Source: Marinococcus sp. PL1-022 (lineage in GTDB: Bacteria > Bacillota > Bacilli > Bacillales > Marinococcaceae). From it: a DNA stretch of 64,000 bases. The stretch is taken from the NCBI RefSeq assembly GCF_033845285.1, contig NZ_JAWXCX010000001.1, positions 1,751,495-1,815,494 of the forward strand, given 5' to 3'. Position numbers and translations under genes: made by a program. Positions 51,052 through 59,568 of this stretch are shown here, piece after piece (within the stretch, counting starts at the first letter, position 1; the number at the start of each line of letters is the position of its first letter). Below the pieces are notes generated by a model, which had not been told where the DNA came from, searched no databases, and saw only the letters and a list, made by a program, of their open reading frames with translations.

Positions 51052-51246
51052 TCACGATTTAAAGAAGTGCTTTACCATAAGCACCCAAAACGGGATGACA
51101 ATAATAAGAAGCAAAACAATAGCAGCCGCTGATAATAGATTGGAAATGAGAGAGTTTTGAACAATCATTAAATAGATATTAAAAAAAATAACGGCTGTGA
51201 GAAAAATTCCTCCAATAACTGATCCGGTATTCATCGTTTGTTTCAA
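51052..51246 (-). CDS. 64-residue two-TM membrane protein
   Basis: TTG start at 51246, because GGAGGTG lies 7 bases upstream. Two hydrophobic segments (SVIGGIFLTAVIFFNIYLMIV and LLSAAAIVLLLIIVIPFWVLM) and a short basic tail. It is followed by a strong terminator. Function unknown. Confidence 0.68.
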   Translation of the reverse strand: MKQTMNTGSVIGGIFLTAVIFFNIYLMIVQNSLISNLLSAAAIVLLLIIVIPFWVLMVKHFFKS

Positions 51247-51500
51247 GTAAACACCTCCAACTATAGAAAAGAACGAACCCTCGCCAGGTTCGTTTTATTC
51301 ATTATGAGACATTCCAACAGTGGGACAACGATGCTATCGTCTATTCTTACTCATTATAGCATTTGCCCAGCCTTTGATTAAGAAATAACAATTAGGGATG
51401 AAAACAGTTCACCCCAAAAAACTGGACCTGCATCATAATGATTAAAAATTTCCTCTATTTCAAAGACATTTAAGCACTCCGTCATCTGAAAAAAACATAA
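51247..51500. other. Short interval holding an isolated hairpin
   Basis: AACGAACC/GGTTCGTT (about 51272-51293) forms a hairpin ahead of TTTTATT on the plus strand, with no plus-strand gene before it. No coding frame is convincing in the rest. Confidence 0.4.
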
Positions 51501-51707
51501 TCACGTTTTAGGCTTTTCAAGAACGGAATTGCCAAACATTGTGTAGGCGAAAAGCCTTAATCCTTCAAAAAACATTGTATTGTATTCTACAATTGGTCCT
51601 AATATGTAATTTTTCATTCTCATCACGAACCGGGCATGCTTAATAAATAAAATAATACCCATGACAAATAAAGAAACAATGGTGATGAATAAATAGACAG
51701 ACGACAT
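51501..51707 (-). CDS. 68-residue membrane protein
   Basis: One strong N-terminal helix (VYLFITIVSLFVMGIILFI), a basic HARFVMRMK stretch, then an amphipathic region (IVEYNTMFFEGLRLFAYTMFG). AAAAGGATG precedes ATG 51707. AT-rich. Function unknown. Confidence 0.6.
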   Translation of the reverse strand: MSSVYLFITIVSLFVMGIILFIKHARFVMRMKNYILGPIVEYNTMFFEGLRLFAYTMFGNSVLEKPKT

Positions 51708-51758
51708 ATTATCATCCTTTTAAGCCTAATTATGAATTAATTTTGTTTTAACTTTTAA

Positions 51759-51944
51759 TTAAATACTTCGAACAAGTGAAAGGGTTATAAAGATGGTCGA
51801 TACGATCCCAGCAGACATTAAGACTATTAATTTTCCGCGTCTGTTCTTCTTACTTTCCTTTGACGTTGCTGAAAGCTCTAAGGAAAGCAGGATCCAAATA
51901 ACCATAGATACTATAGCCAATACGAGATTAAATTCTTCAGACAT
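51759..51944 (-). CDS. 61-residue two-TM membrane protein
   Basis: Two helices (LVLAIVSMVIWILLSLEL and IVLMSAGIVSTIFITLSLV) joined by a basic loop (SKESKKNRRGK). AAAGAGGTAATT lies before ATG 51944. It is adjacent to the 68-residue gene on the same strand. Function unknown. Confidence 0.62.
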   Translation of the reverse strand: MSEEFNLVLAIVSMVIWILLSLELSATSKESKKNRRGKLIVLMSAGIVSTIFITLSLVRSI

Positions 51945-52030
51945 TTATAATTACCTCTTTATCATACAATGGATGATATTTTCTTTTTTGTTTTGTTAAA
52001 ACAAAGAGTATTTTTGTTTACCTTTATGAA

Positions 52031-52135
52031 TCAAAAAACTTCATATGCTTTTTGATAAAAATCAATAGAAGTATCTAAATCAGACACAGAAAATAAAAAG
52101 TGATTCAATCCTTTAATTAGTATTGTTAAAATCAC
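52031..52135 (-). pseudogene. N-terminal stub of a VOC/FosB-like gene
   Basis: 35-codon frame from GTG 52135. Its product ILIKGLNHFLFSVSDLDTSI, then DFYQKAYEVF and a stop, is the first beta-alpha segment of glyoxalase/fosfomycin-resistance-type VOC proteins. The remaining about 100 residues are gone. GAGTG at the start resembles a ribosome site. A decayed resistance or glyoxalase gene. Confidence 0.65.
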
Positions 52136-52177
52136 TCCGTTTCAAATAATTCTTTTATAGAACTAAGCGCTGTCTAC

Positions 52178-53266
52178 TTAAATTGGTGTAAAAGAAGAGG
52201 AAGTTCCAATAACTACAGTCGTGGAAAGATATTTATTCACTTTTTGATAGTAAGCTGCCAAGGCAGCAGCCGAGGATAGCTCCAGGTGTATGCCCAAACG
52301 GTGTAATTGCTCCTGGGCATTTCTACTTTGTTTTTCATCAACTACTACAGCCTCCCCCCGGCTTTCCCTGACCGCCTGTTCAAGCTGCTTGGTAACCGTC
52401 TGGCCATTGATCGAAACTAAGTTGGTCTCCCCTTCGAACCACCCTGTATATGGCTCCCCCTCCAATACTCTTTTAAGTCGCGGAAACGGCTCTACAGCAA
52501 TCATTTGAGGGATTCTATTGATTTTCCCAGCTTGATTAAGCTCCTGGAAGCCTTCATAAATTCCCCACAGCAGATCTCCTCTTGAACTTGGCACAATTAC
52601 CTGCGAAGGGCTCTGCCCGCTGAATTCTTCATAAATTTCCCTCGCAATCATTTTATACGCCTGAACACCGACAGGCATTGTCCCAACCGGGGGATTTATA
52701 TAATTGGAAGCGGGAAAATAACCATCATTAACGTAATCCTTCATCCGCTCCCATCGTTCCATAGAGGTGTCAGTCCAGACAATGACAGCCCCCGTTGCTT
52801 GAATCACCTTAGCCAGCTCTTCATTTAAATGTGGCGTCGCAATAAGCACACAGGGCAGGCCTGCAAAAGCAGCGTAGGACGCTACAGACAATCCGGCATT
52901 TCCGCTTGAAGCAATCACCATCCCTTTATACTTCCGGCTCTTAGCCATCGAAACTACGTAAGCGCTCATTCGGTCTTTATGAGAACCAGTGGGATTCTGG
53001 GATTCTAGCTTTATGTAGACAGACTCCTGTTCAATATTCAGCGGCAGCAGGGGCGTGCCTCCTTCTCCCATCGTGATATGCTGGCGAAATGGAAGAAGGT
53101 TATCTTTGCTCCAGGATTCTTGGTATACAGGCTTTACACTGGACGGCTCATGATCACGAGCGCATGCCGGACAGCCTTCAAACATATCCTCTTCCAGTGA
53201 ATACAATTGTGAACACTGAATACACTCGTAATGAGACATATTTGGATTCCATATAATGTTTTGCAT
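52178..53266 (-). CDS. Threonine synthase-like PLP-dependent lyase
   Basis: 362 residues of the fold-type II PLP family. N-terminal zinc ribbon (YECIQCSQLY, GCPACARD), GEGGTPLLPL, the PLP lysine in NPTGSHKDRMSAYVVSMAK (about residue 97), then VIASSGNAGLSVASYAAFAGL (cofactor phosphate loop) and a C-terminal VVIGTSSSF. It resembles threonine synthase but is not in a thr operon, so the substrate (a phosphohomoserine or diaminopropionate-type compound) is unclear. GGAGTAAGT lies before ATG 53266. Confidence 0.88.
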   Translation of the reverse strand: MQNIIWNPNMSHYECIQCSQLYSLEEDMFEGCPACARDHEPSSVKPVYQESWSKDNLLPFRQHITMGEGGTPLLPLNIEQESVYIKLESQNPTGSHKDRMSAYVVSMAKSRKYKGMVIASSGNAGLSVASYAAFAGLPCVLIATPHLNEELAKVIQATGAVIVWTDTSMERWERMKDYVNDGYFPASNYINPPVGTMPVGVQAYKMIAREIYEEFSGQSPSQVIVPSSRGDLLWGIYEGFQELNQAGKINRIPQMIAVEPFPRLKRVLEGEPYTGWFEGETNLVSINGQTVTKQLEQAVRESRGEAVVVDEKQSRNAQEQLHRLGIHLELSSAAALAAYYQKVNKYLSTTVVIGTSSSFTPI

Positions 53267-53341
53267 TTACTTACTCCTTCCGAAAAAAGGGAATAAATAC
53301 TCAAAATTCTGCGCAATTATAAGCTATAAAGTTTTTTCCAT

Positions 53342-54205
53342 TTACGCTCCACAAACTACATTTTTCCAATAAAACCAGGCTTCTAGATACCTTTCAAAAT
53401 CATAGGGGTGGTGCTTAATGCAGACTCCCAGCCGAAGATACAAACCGACAACCACTTCTTCATATAAAAATGCGTTGCTTTTTTCATTTTCAACGATTAA
53501 ACAGTGGACTGCCGCATCAAAGGTTTCCCTTGTTAAATCATCAGGAGAGGAACAAAAAGCATAAATTAAATCGTAAAGGGGATAACCGATGACAGGCGTT
53601 GGATCAATGACACCTGCGAGCTTGCTGTCATTAAATATAAAATTATGAATCCCGCAATCCCCGTGCAATAAAAACGGTTCTCTCTTTGTATGATGAGCCT
53701 CCAGGGTCTTCAAAATATTTAAAACAAAGTCATGCTCCGCGTCCTCTACGCAGGAACCTATAATCTTACTGGCCTCCAAAATTTCTTTTTGAAGAAAGCT
53801 TGGCCAGGACTCCATTCGTTCATCCATAAAACCAATCTCATTATCATCAGCAATATTTTTATATTGATTTAATACTTCTTCTGCGAATGTTCTAAGCAAT
53901 ATCTGTTTATTAATGCCTGTTAATTGCGTTGTACCAGAAATGAATGAATAAACGATATAACGATGTGACGAGTCAGCGTAAAGCAGTGTCGGAATTAGGC
54001 TTAAATGGTTATAGCAGTCCAGAAAAGCCGCTTCTGCCTGCAAAACCTCCGGTTCATTGAACTTAACCACACATTGAGCATTAGTACTGTCCTGAAGAAG
54101 GTATAATTCACTGGCGGTGCCTCCCTGTAACGCATCACAATCGATATGCTTCGATTGAATGATGCCCTGGTGAAACAGTTCATTAATAACCTTTACCATT
54201 TTCAT
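53342..54205 (-). CDS. Phosphotransferase (APH/choline kinase fold)
   Basis: 287 residues. N-lobe with GGTASELYLLQDSTNAQCVVKF (nucleotide loop and Lys), C-lobe catalytic loop LLHGDCGIHNFIFND and metal site GVIDPTPVIGYPLYDL. In APH enzymes the Asp of HGD is the base. The target is unknown; aminoglycoside resistance cannot be assumed. It overlaps the upstream P-loop gene by 4 bases, so it belongs to a three-gene run with a kinase-like protein and a histidine phosphatase. Confidence 0.9.
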   Translation of the reverse strand: MKMVKVINELFHQGIIQSKHIDCDALQGGTASELYLLQDSTNAQCVVKFNEPEVLQAEAAFLDCYNHLSLIPTLLYADSSHRYIVYSFISGTTQLTGINKQILLRTFAEEVLNQYKNIADDNEIGFMDERMESWPSFLQKEILEASKIIGSCVEDAEHDFVLNILKTLEAHHTKREPFLLHGDCGIHNFIFNDSKLAGVIDPTPVIGYPLYDLIYAFCSSPDDLTRETFDAAVHCLIVENEKSNAFLYEEVVVGLYLRLGVCIKHHPYDFERYLEAWFYWKNVVCGA

Positions 54206-54726
54206 AAGTATTCTCCATATTTGCTTTTAATAATTTTTATTTTATCTTTATACATACCGTAATCATTGAAGAAATTAACTTTCTCTACATTGTCAAAGTC
54301 ACGGTTCCATTTAAACATGTTAAAAAATATTCTCCATGATGGCTTGTAGTTTGATTTCTCCAACCCAAGCTTTTGTTTTAAAAATCTTTTTATCAGCCGA
54401 TAGGTTCTTATTGGATATTTAGTATCCAGAAAAATAATCAGATCTGCATGATGAAAACTGCTGCTTATCCAATCCTCACTGTGTACTCCTTCAATTATCC
54501 AATAATCCGTTTGTACTATGCTTTTTAAATGCGCTTCTCTTTCCCATTCAGTTCTTTTTATATCCCCAGAGCTACGCCTTTTCCACATAACATTATCCAA
54601 TTCGTAATGCGGTATATTCAGCTCTGATGATAGCTTCCGGGCTAAAGTAGTTTTACCACTGCCCACGGATCCAATAATATGTATCTTTTTGTGCGCCATA
54701 TTCTTCAAAGGATCACCTGATTTCAT
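54202..54726 (-). CDS. P-loop kinase-like protein (FlaR/adenylate-kinase-related)
   Basis: 174 residues. Walker A is IIGSVGSGKTTLARKLS, followed by the NIPHYELDNVMWKR lid-type region of DNA topology modulation protein FlaR and shikimate-kinase-like proteins, a Walker B-like DLIIFLDTKYPIRTYRLIKRFLKQ and a long basic C-terminus. It is probably a small-molecule or nucleotide kinase. The start is uncertain between ATG 54726, TTG 54708 and ATG 54699. It overlaps both neighbours. Confidence 0.85.
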   Translation of the reverse strand: MKSGDPLKNMAHKKIHIIGSVGSGKTTLARKLSSELNIPHYELDNVMWKRRSSGDIKRTEWEREAHLKSIVQTDYWIIEGVHSEDWISSSFHHADLIIFLDTKYPIRTYRLIKRFLKQKLGLEKSNYKPSWRIFFNMFKWNRDFDNVEKVNFFNDYGMYKDKIKIIKSKYGEYL

Positions 54727-55276
54727 TTATGCAGTCTGAATTCCATATTCGCTCCTGCGTAACTTTATGGTCCGTGATTTTAATATGATATACATCCGGA
54801 TTGCTTAAATTAATTGATTGTTCAAAGTCAAAGCTATTATTGTAGTGTTGCAATAGTAATGACATTAAGTTTCCGTACGTCACTATTATTGTATTTTCAA
54901 ATTCATTGTTTATAACCTTTTTTATTATTCCTAATATGCGCTTTTTCGCTTCGTTGCTTGATTCACCACCCTTGAACTTTAAATCAAAATCCCCGAATGT
55001 CATCTTAAGCCTATCCTTCCAGTCAGAAAAAGCTTCTTCACTTAATATACGCTCTTTCAATTCGTCCTCTACTTCTATTCCAATTCCCATTTCCTTTGCC
55101 AGAGGCTCTACCGTTTGTACAGCACGTTTATACGGACTTGAAATAATTTTTTCTGCCCTTAAATCTTTGAAAAAGGCTGCCAGGTCATTTGCTTGTTTTA
55201 AGCCTTTATCAGTTAAAGGCGCATCAGATTCCTGTCCCAGTGCTTCACAATGTTTGACAATATAAAGATTTTTCAA
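54713..55276 (-). CDS. Histidine phosphatase superfamily protein with altered active site
   Basis: 187 residues from TTG 55276 (TGGGAGTG upstream). Histidine phosphatase fold: LYIVKHCEALGQESDAPLTDKGLKQAN, ISSPYKRAVQT, GESSNEAKKRI and IIVTYGNLMSLLL. The usual RHG starts as KHC, so the first catalytic Arg is Lys. The second catalytic His, normally in VTHGN, is Tyr. The ISSPxxRAxQT element is intact. The enzyme may be inactive or repurposed. It overlaps the P-loop kinase gene. Confidence 0.85.
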   Translation of the reverse strand: MKNLYIVKHCEALGQESDAPLTDKGLKQANDLAAFFKDLRAEKIISSPYKRAVQTVEPLAKEMGIGIEVEDELKERILSEEAFSDWKDRLKMTFGDFDLKFKGGESSNEAKKRILGIIKKVINNEFENTIIVTYGNLMSLLLQHYNNSFDFEQSINLSNPDVYHIKITDHKVTQERIWNSDCINEIR

Positions 55277-55419
55277 TTTAGGCACTCCCAATAGTATATA
55301 TTCAGTTGCGTATTTACGTTGTTTATTTTAACGTCAAAATACGAAATATACTCGTTCATTTCCTCTATCCCTATACTGCGCTTAACGCTATCGCAATACA
55401 CATCTTTATTTTGGACAAA

Positions 55420-55638
55420 TTATCTTCTTCTACGCTTTTTTGCTTCTACAAGCGTATGAGTAACGTAAAATAATCCAATACCAACAAAGATAATAATGAA
55501 TAGATTTACTACAATACTCCATAAACCATGCACGGGGAGGTATGAAAATAGCCAGGCCATTGGGAGCAAAAAGATAAGATCATATGTATTAATTTGAGCA
55601 AAAGTGTGTTCAAGAGTTTCCTGTTCCTTATCTCTCAT
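55420..55638 (-). CDS. 72-residue two-TM membrane protein
   Basis: Acidic start (MRDKEQETLEHTF), two helices (LIFLLPMAWLFSYLPV and WSIVVNLFIIIFVGIGLFYV) and a basic tail (VEAKKRRRR). CAGGAGGTGGG lies before ATG 55638. Function unknown. Confidence 0.7.
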   Translation of the reverse strand: MRDKEQETLEHTFAQINTYDLIFLLPMAWLFSYLPVHGLWSIVVNLFIIIFVGIGLFYVTHTLVEAKKRRRR

Positions 55639-55749
55639 ATTTGCCCACCTCCTGCTTTAGCCTAATTGTTTTTAACTATGAAGCACGTCTGCTGACTTCT
55701 GGTATTTCTGTGTATATACAATTGAAATGCTGACGAACAAATTTTATTA

Positions 55750-56634
55750 TCATTCATTGATCTTATCGCCGCGGATAGGATGGCAGCCGTTGGCAAATTT
55801 CATACTGATGGATTTTCCATGAATAAAATCCGCCCGGTTCGAAAGCTGCATGTGCAGATGTGGCTCTGAGGAATTGCCTGAATTACCGCATTTTCCTATA
55901 ACCTTTCCCATCGAGACACGCTCGCCCTTCCGCACCAGAATCGAACCAGGCTGCAGATGAGCCAGAACGCTGTACTCCTCAGGAGCATGATAAATAACCA
56001 CCACATTACCGGCCAGTTTCTCTTCATTCATTACTCCCGGCTCGTTGTCCGGAATCCCATCCACTACTTCAGCTATAGTACCCTCTGCCGGTGCATAAAT
56101 TAGTTGCCCGTAGGCTGCATAATGTTCGTTATATGTCAGCGATTTTTCATAGGTTTTTCCCTCTGTTTGAATCACCAGATCATACGCATAGCGTTGGTTG
56201 GATAAGGGGTGATGCGCGTTGGCCAGAGGATGATTTCCACCCCAGACGATTGCCCATCCAATCCCCGGCTGTACCGGCCAGCGATACTGTTGCCTGGACT
56301 CCTCTTTTTCGCCAACCGGATCAATAGCTACGGGTTGCATAGCTAGGCCATGAATGAGGTGTTGATGGTCCATATATACCTCAAGCGCCCGTTCATTACT
56401 GTCGTCGTTCCAAACGTACTGAACTAAATGTTCTTCTATTTGATATGAAAACAGAAGATTATATGCTGTTACACCTTCATTGAAGTCAGCGGCCATTTCC
56501 TGAAATTCATCGCTCGCAGCGAGCTGCTTAAAATCATTCGTGGTTTGTTCATAAATGTGAACAAACTCGCCACGCAGAAATGAATTTCCAAATTCCTCGG
56601 GCGGTATTGGATGATCCGGGAATGTAGATGTCAT
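55750..56634 (-). CDS. M23 family metallopeptidase without a signal peptide
   Basis: 294 residues from ATG 56634 (CAGGAGGAAGC upstream). C-terminal LytM/M23 domain: HHPLSNQRYAYDL (H-x-x-x-D type zinc ligands), VVIYHAPEEYSVLAHL, GERVSMGKVIGKCGNSGNSSEPHLHMQLS with H-x-H. The N-terminal about 120 residues are a separate alpha/beta domain. No signal peptide or TM helix is visible, unusual for a cell-wall endopeptidase. The protein may be cytoplasmic or exported another way. Confidence 0.9.
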   Translation of the reverse strand: MTSTFPDHPIPPEEFGNSFLRGEFVHIYEQTTNDFKQLAASDEFQEMAADFNEGVTAYNLLFSYQIEEHLVQYVWNDDSNERALEVYMDHQHLIHGLAMQPVAIDPVGEKEESRQQYRWPVQPGIGWAIVWGGNHPLANAHHPLSNQRYAYDLVIQTEGKTYEKSLTYNEHYAAYGQLIYAPAEGTIAEVVDGIPDNEPGVMNEEKLAGNVVVIYHAPEEYSVLAHLQPGSILVRKGERVSMGKVIGKCGNSGNSSEPHLHMQLSNRADFIHGKSISMKFANGCHPIRGDKINE

Positions 56635-56686
56635 GATAGCTTCCTCCTGACAGGTCATTTTGCGTTTCGTATTACTAACCATCCGG

Positions 56687-56860
56687 CTATTTTTTCGCGG
56701 TGCCTATCCAGGAAGTGCCCCAGGCAGCCGTCAGAATAAAGATTACTATTAATCCAGCAGATATTACTGGCATCCCTAAATCGTAACCAAGCCCCAAACC
56801 TCCAGCTATAAGTGCTGCCAATAGCAGTGAAACCGGAGTTATCATTTGTTTTCCCTTCAC
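56687..56860 (-). CDS. 57-residue two-TM membrane protein
   Basis: GTG start at 56860, because TTGGAGGGA lies 8-9 bases upstream. Helices SLLLAALIAGGLGLGYDLGM and VISAGLIVIFILTAAWGTSW, short basic end (GTAKK). It precedes the M23 gene by about 50 bases on the same strand and may be co-transcribed. Function unknown. Confidence 0.65.
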   Translation of the reverse strand: MKGKQMITPVSLLLAALIAGGLGLGYDLGMPVISAGLIVIFILTAAWGTSWIGTAKK

Positions 56861-56990
56861 AGTTGGTCCCTCCAATCACCAGCAACTTCTACTCTTTATT
56901 TTTTCATCATATCAGGAGTCAGTAATAGAAGGAATATTATGGATAATATTCACCCTATAACATTAAGCTAAAAACATGTTTAAGCAAACA

Positions 56991-57030
56991 GCAAAAGCGA
57001 GTACAACGTAAACACGTCTTTACTCGCTTA
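56991..57030 (-). terminator. Terminator after the RpiR/MurR-type gene
   Basis: AAGCGAGTAAAGACG pairs with CGTTGTACTCGCTT on the minus strand, followed by TTGC. It lies just past the stop at 57038. Confidence 0.75.
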
Positions 57031-57037
57031 ATAATTT

Positions 57038-57892
57038 CTAATCATTATCATTTTCCACTAATTTTTTAGATTTATCTATACTGTCTATGGTTTCTTGAAA
57101 GTTTTTAGAGACATAGCTCATAAATAAAATATCAATAATATGAAGCTGGGCTATTCTTGTTGAAGTTGCGGCGCTGCGACTGATAGCTTCCTTTTTAGGC
57201 GAAGAATATATCGCACAGTCCACCAGATCTGACATTGGACTCTTTCCGTATTTAGTAATGCCTAACGTGCGTACTTTTAACTTTTTCGCCTGTTTTAAAA
57301 TATTTATCGTTTCCTTCGTTTCCCCCGAAAAAGATATAAAAATAGCTAAGTCGTCTGGACCACAGTGAGCTAATGTAGTTAGAGTTAAATGAGGGTCTTC
57401 AAAATAATAACTGTTTAACCCAACACGAAGAAATTTTTGCTGACAATCATACGCGATTATGCCTGAAGCGCCGATCCCGTAAATAATTATTTTGGAGCTG
57501 CTCTCTAGCCATTCCAATGCTGTTTCTATTTTTTCTTTTTGAATGTAATCTTTAGTTTCGCTGATCATACTAACTGTATTATATGTCATTTGATCAATGA
57601 TATTAACAACAGGCTCATTTACTTGTATATCTCTATACTCAAATGAATCATTTTGCTGAAGATCACCAGCTATTCTCATTTTCAAATCTTGAAAACTGGA
57701 TAATTTCATTGATTTACATAAACGTACCACAGCTGCTGAGCTGGAATTACTGCTTTCACCTAATTCCTGTGCTGTCATTGTTACAGCTGCGTCAGGATGG
57801 TTTTGAATATATTGAGCAATTTTTTTCTCAGAAAGCGGCAGTCTACTCTCAATAACCTTAAGCATTGATAATCCACCTGATATTTGTGCCAT
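57038..57892 (-). CDS. murR: RpiR/MurR-type transcriptional regulator (HTH + SIS)
   Basis: 284 residues. N-terminal HTH_6 (LPLSEKKIAQYIQNHPDAAVTMTAQELGESSNSSSAAVVRLCKSMKLSSFQDLK), then a SIS sugar-phosphate domain with IIIYGIGASGIIAYDCQQKFLRVG and FISFSGETKETINILKQAKKL. These regulators bind a phosphosugar, MurNAc-6P for MurR. It lies on the minus strand with PTS IIB/IIC, opposite the MurNAc genes, so it is most likely the local repressor. The symbol is by context. ATG 57892 has a weak GTAGGG site. Confidence 0.85.
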   Translation of the reverse strand: MAQISGGLSMLKVIESRLPLSEKKIAQYIQNHPDAAVTMTAQELGESSNSSSAAVVRLCKSMKLSSFQDLKMRIAGDLQQNDSFEYRDIQVNEPVVNIIDQMTYNTVSMISETKDYIQKEKIETALEWLESSSKIIIYGIGASGIIAYDCQQKFLRVGLNSYYFEDPHLTLTTLAHCGPDDLAIFISFSGETKETINILKQAKKLKVRTLGITKYGKSPMSDLVDCAIYSSPKKEAISRSAATSTRIAQLHIIDILFMSYVSKNFQETIDSIDKSKKLVENDND

Positions 57893-57906
57893 AAACCTAC
57901 TCCCTA

Positions 57907-58191
57907 CTAAAAAATAATAATAACAACGTAATTACATACAATACTACCTATTAAAGAAAAACTAATCCAACTTAATTTAGAAAAAGAGTAGTTTTGCAAC
58001 TTTATAATTTTTACCGTTAAAATACTGAAAAAAGTAAATAAACTTATACTCATAGCCAAAAACATGCTCAAGCTGTCAGATATAAATACAGACTGAAAAA
58101 AAGGATAAATGAAAAATAAACCCGCACTTAATATTAAAATTAACAGTCCAACAACTTTAAAATTTCTATTCGGAAAAGACATAGGCAGCAT
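57907..58191 (-). CDS. 94-residue three-TM membrane protein in the MurNAc locus
   Basis: Three hydrophobic helices (VVGLLILILSAGLFFIYPFF, LSMFLAMSISLFTFFSILTV and LSWISFSLIGSIVCNYVVII). ATAGGAGG lies before ATG 58191. It sits between the IIC terminator hairpin and the murR-type gene, and very probably shares a transcript with that regulator. No family recognised. Confidence 0.68.
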   Translation of the reverse strand: MLPMSFPNRNFKVVGLLILILSAGLFFIYPFFQSVFISDSLSMFLAMSISLFTFFSILTVKIIKLQNYSFSKLSWISFSLIGSIVCNYVVIIIF

Positions 58192-58203
58192 ATTAAACCT
58201 CCT

Positions 58204-58237
58204 ATAAAAAGGCTAAAAATTATTTTAGCCTTTTTTA
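58204..58237. terminator. Terminator after PTS IIC (both directions)
   Basis: AAAAGGCTAAAA and TTTTAGCCTTTTTT form a perfect stem with a 4-base loop and A/T runs on both sides. It lies between the IIC stop and the 94-residue gene, so the regulator part is probably expressed by read-through or its own promoter. Confidence 0.82.
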
Positions 58238-58242
58238 CTTTA

Positions 58243-59553
58243 TTATGATGTTCTTTCTTTTTGCTTTTTTTCGTTATCCATTTCTTCATTTTCTTCATTT
58301 TGTTCCTGCTTTAACAACTGATTGTCGTAAATCTTGAAAAATGGATAATAAATTACGCAGGACAAAAAGATGTTCACAAATACTAGTACAATTGCCCGCC
58401 AGTCTCCTCCAGTTGCCAAGTACGCTCCAATAGGTGCCGGCAGCGTCCATGGAGGCATTACATATGTTTCCGAAACCAATCCGAGTACTGTAGCAATATA
58501 AGAAAGAGTAGCCAAAATAAGCGGAATAGAAACAAATGGAATGATGAGAATAGGATTCAGCACGATAGGGGCGCCAAAAATAATTGGCTCATTAATGTTA
58601 AACAATCCTGGCACTGCTGTAGTACGTCCAAGTGTTTTCGAATATTTTGATTTTGCAAACAGGAGCATGACAATTATGAGTCCCAGCGTAGAACCCGCGC
58701 CCCCAATCCAGATAAACCATTGGAAAAACGTTTCAGGAGCTACGTGAGGCAGGCTGTTCCGGCCATCTGCCACTGCAGCTGAGTTTTCCACCAAATACAC
58801 TTCCCAAAACGGACGGGCAACAGTACCAACGATAGAGACCCCGTGAATCCCAAAAGACCAAAAAAATGTTATCAAAAATACTGGAATAATTACCCCGACA
58901 AAGCTGTCACCTACAGCAACAATTGGAGCTACGGCTTGTTCTACTAGATGATGAATATCCAATCCAATTAATATAGTTACTATCGAAATGCCCACAATAA
59001 CAATTGCTACAGGGATTAAAGCTTCAAATGAACGTGAAACAGAGGTTGGTACCTGTGGTGGCATTTTAATTGTTACATTTTTTTCTTTGCATAAACGCAT
59101 AACTTCCACCGCGAAAATAGAACAAAGCATAGAGACGAATAAACCAGCTGGGCCTAGCGGCTCCATTGGCAGTACATATTCGGTTTCATTTATAACTTGC
59201 GGCGTGATAGTAAGTAATAACGCTGCTACAGCAATTTGTGCACCAGACAACGCATCTATCCCGTAGCTTCTGGACAGGTTATATCCTATACCAAAAGCTA
59301 CGTAGAGGGACATTATAAACATCGTGAGCCGATAAGGGATTAATATATCTGCTGCATTGTTACTTGCCCATTCTGTAATTCCCCAATTTTGAGGTAACGG
59401 AGGTGAAGCTACAATTAGAAAAAAGGAACCGATTATAATAAAAGGAAGCGCTGAAATAACACCATCTCTGATTGCCTGCAAGTGTCGCTGTTCGGCCAAT
59501 CTTGCCATAGGTCCAGATAACTTTTGATCCATCCAGTTTGCAAAATTATTCAT
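58243..59553 (-). CDS. PTS sugar transporter subunit IIC, Lac/Cel (cellobiose) family
   Basis: 436 residues, about 10 helices. HLQAIRDGVISALPFIIIGSFFLIVASPPLPQN is the CelB/ChbC start. HGVSIVGTVARPFW, the conserved NEPIIFGAPIVLNPILIIPF (substrate site) and PPWTLPAPIGAYLATGGDWRA follow. It is the membrane channel of a PTS that imports and phosphorylates a disaccharide with the separate IIB and IIA encoded alongside. Context points to a peptidoglycan disaccharide. Highly charged C-terminus (NEENEEMDNEKKQKERT). Confidence 0.94.
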   Translation of the reverse strand: MNNFANWMDQKLSGPMARLAEQRHLQAIRDGVISALPFIIIGSFFLIVASPPLPQNWGITEWASNNAADILIPYRLTMFIMSLYVAFGIGYNLSRSYGIDALSGAQIAVAALLLTITPQVINETEYVLPMEPLGPAGLFVSMLCSIFAVEVMRLCKEKNVTIKMPPQVPTSVSRSFEALIPVAIVIVGISIVTILIGLDIHHLVEQAVAPIVAVGDSFVGVIIPVFLITFFWSFGIHGVSIVGTVARPFWEVYLVENSAAVADGRNSLPHVAPETFFQWFIWIGGAGSTLGLIIVMLLFAKSKYSKTLGRTTAVPGLFNINEPIIFGAPIVLNPILIIPFVSIPLILATLSYIATVLGLVSETYVMPPWTLPAPIGAYLATGGDWRAIVLVFVNIFLSCVIYYPFFKIYDNQLLKQEQNEENEEMDNEKKQKERTS

Positions 59554-59568
59554 TATGCCCGCCTCCCT

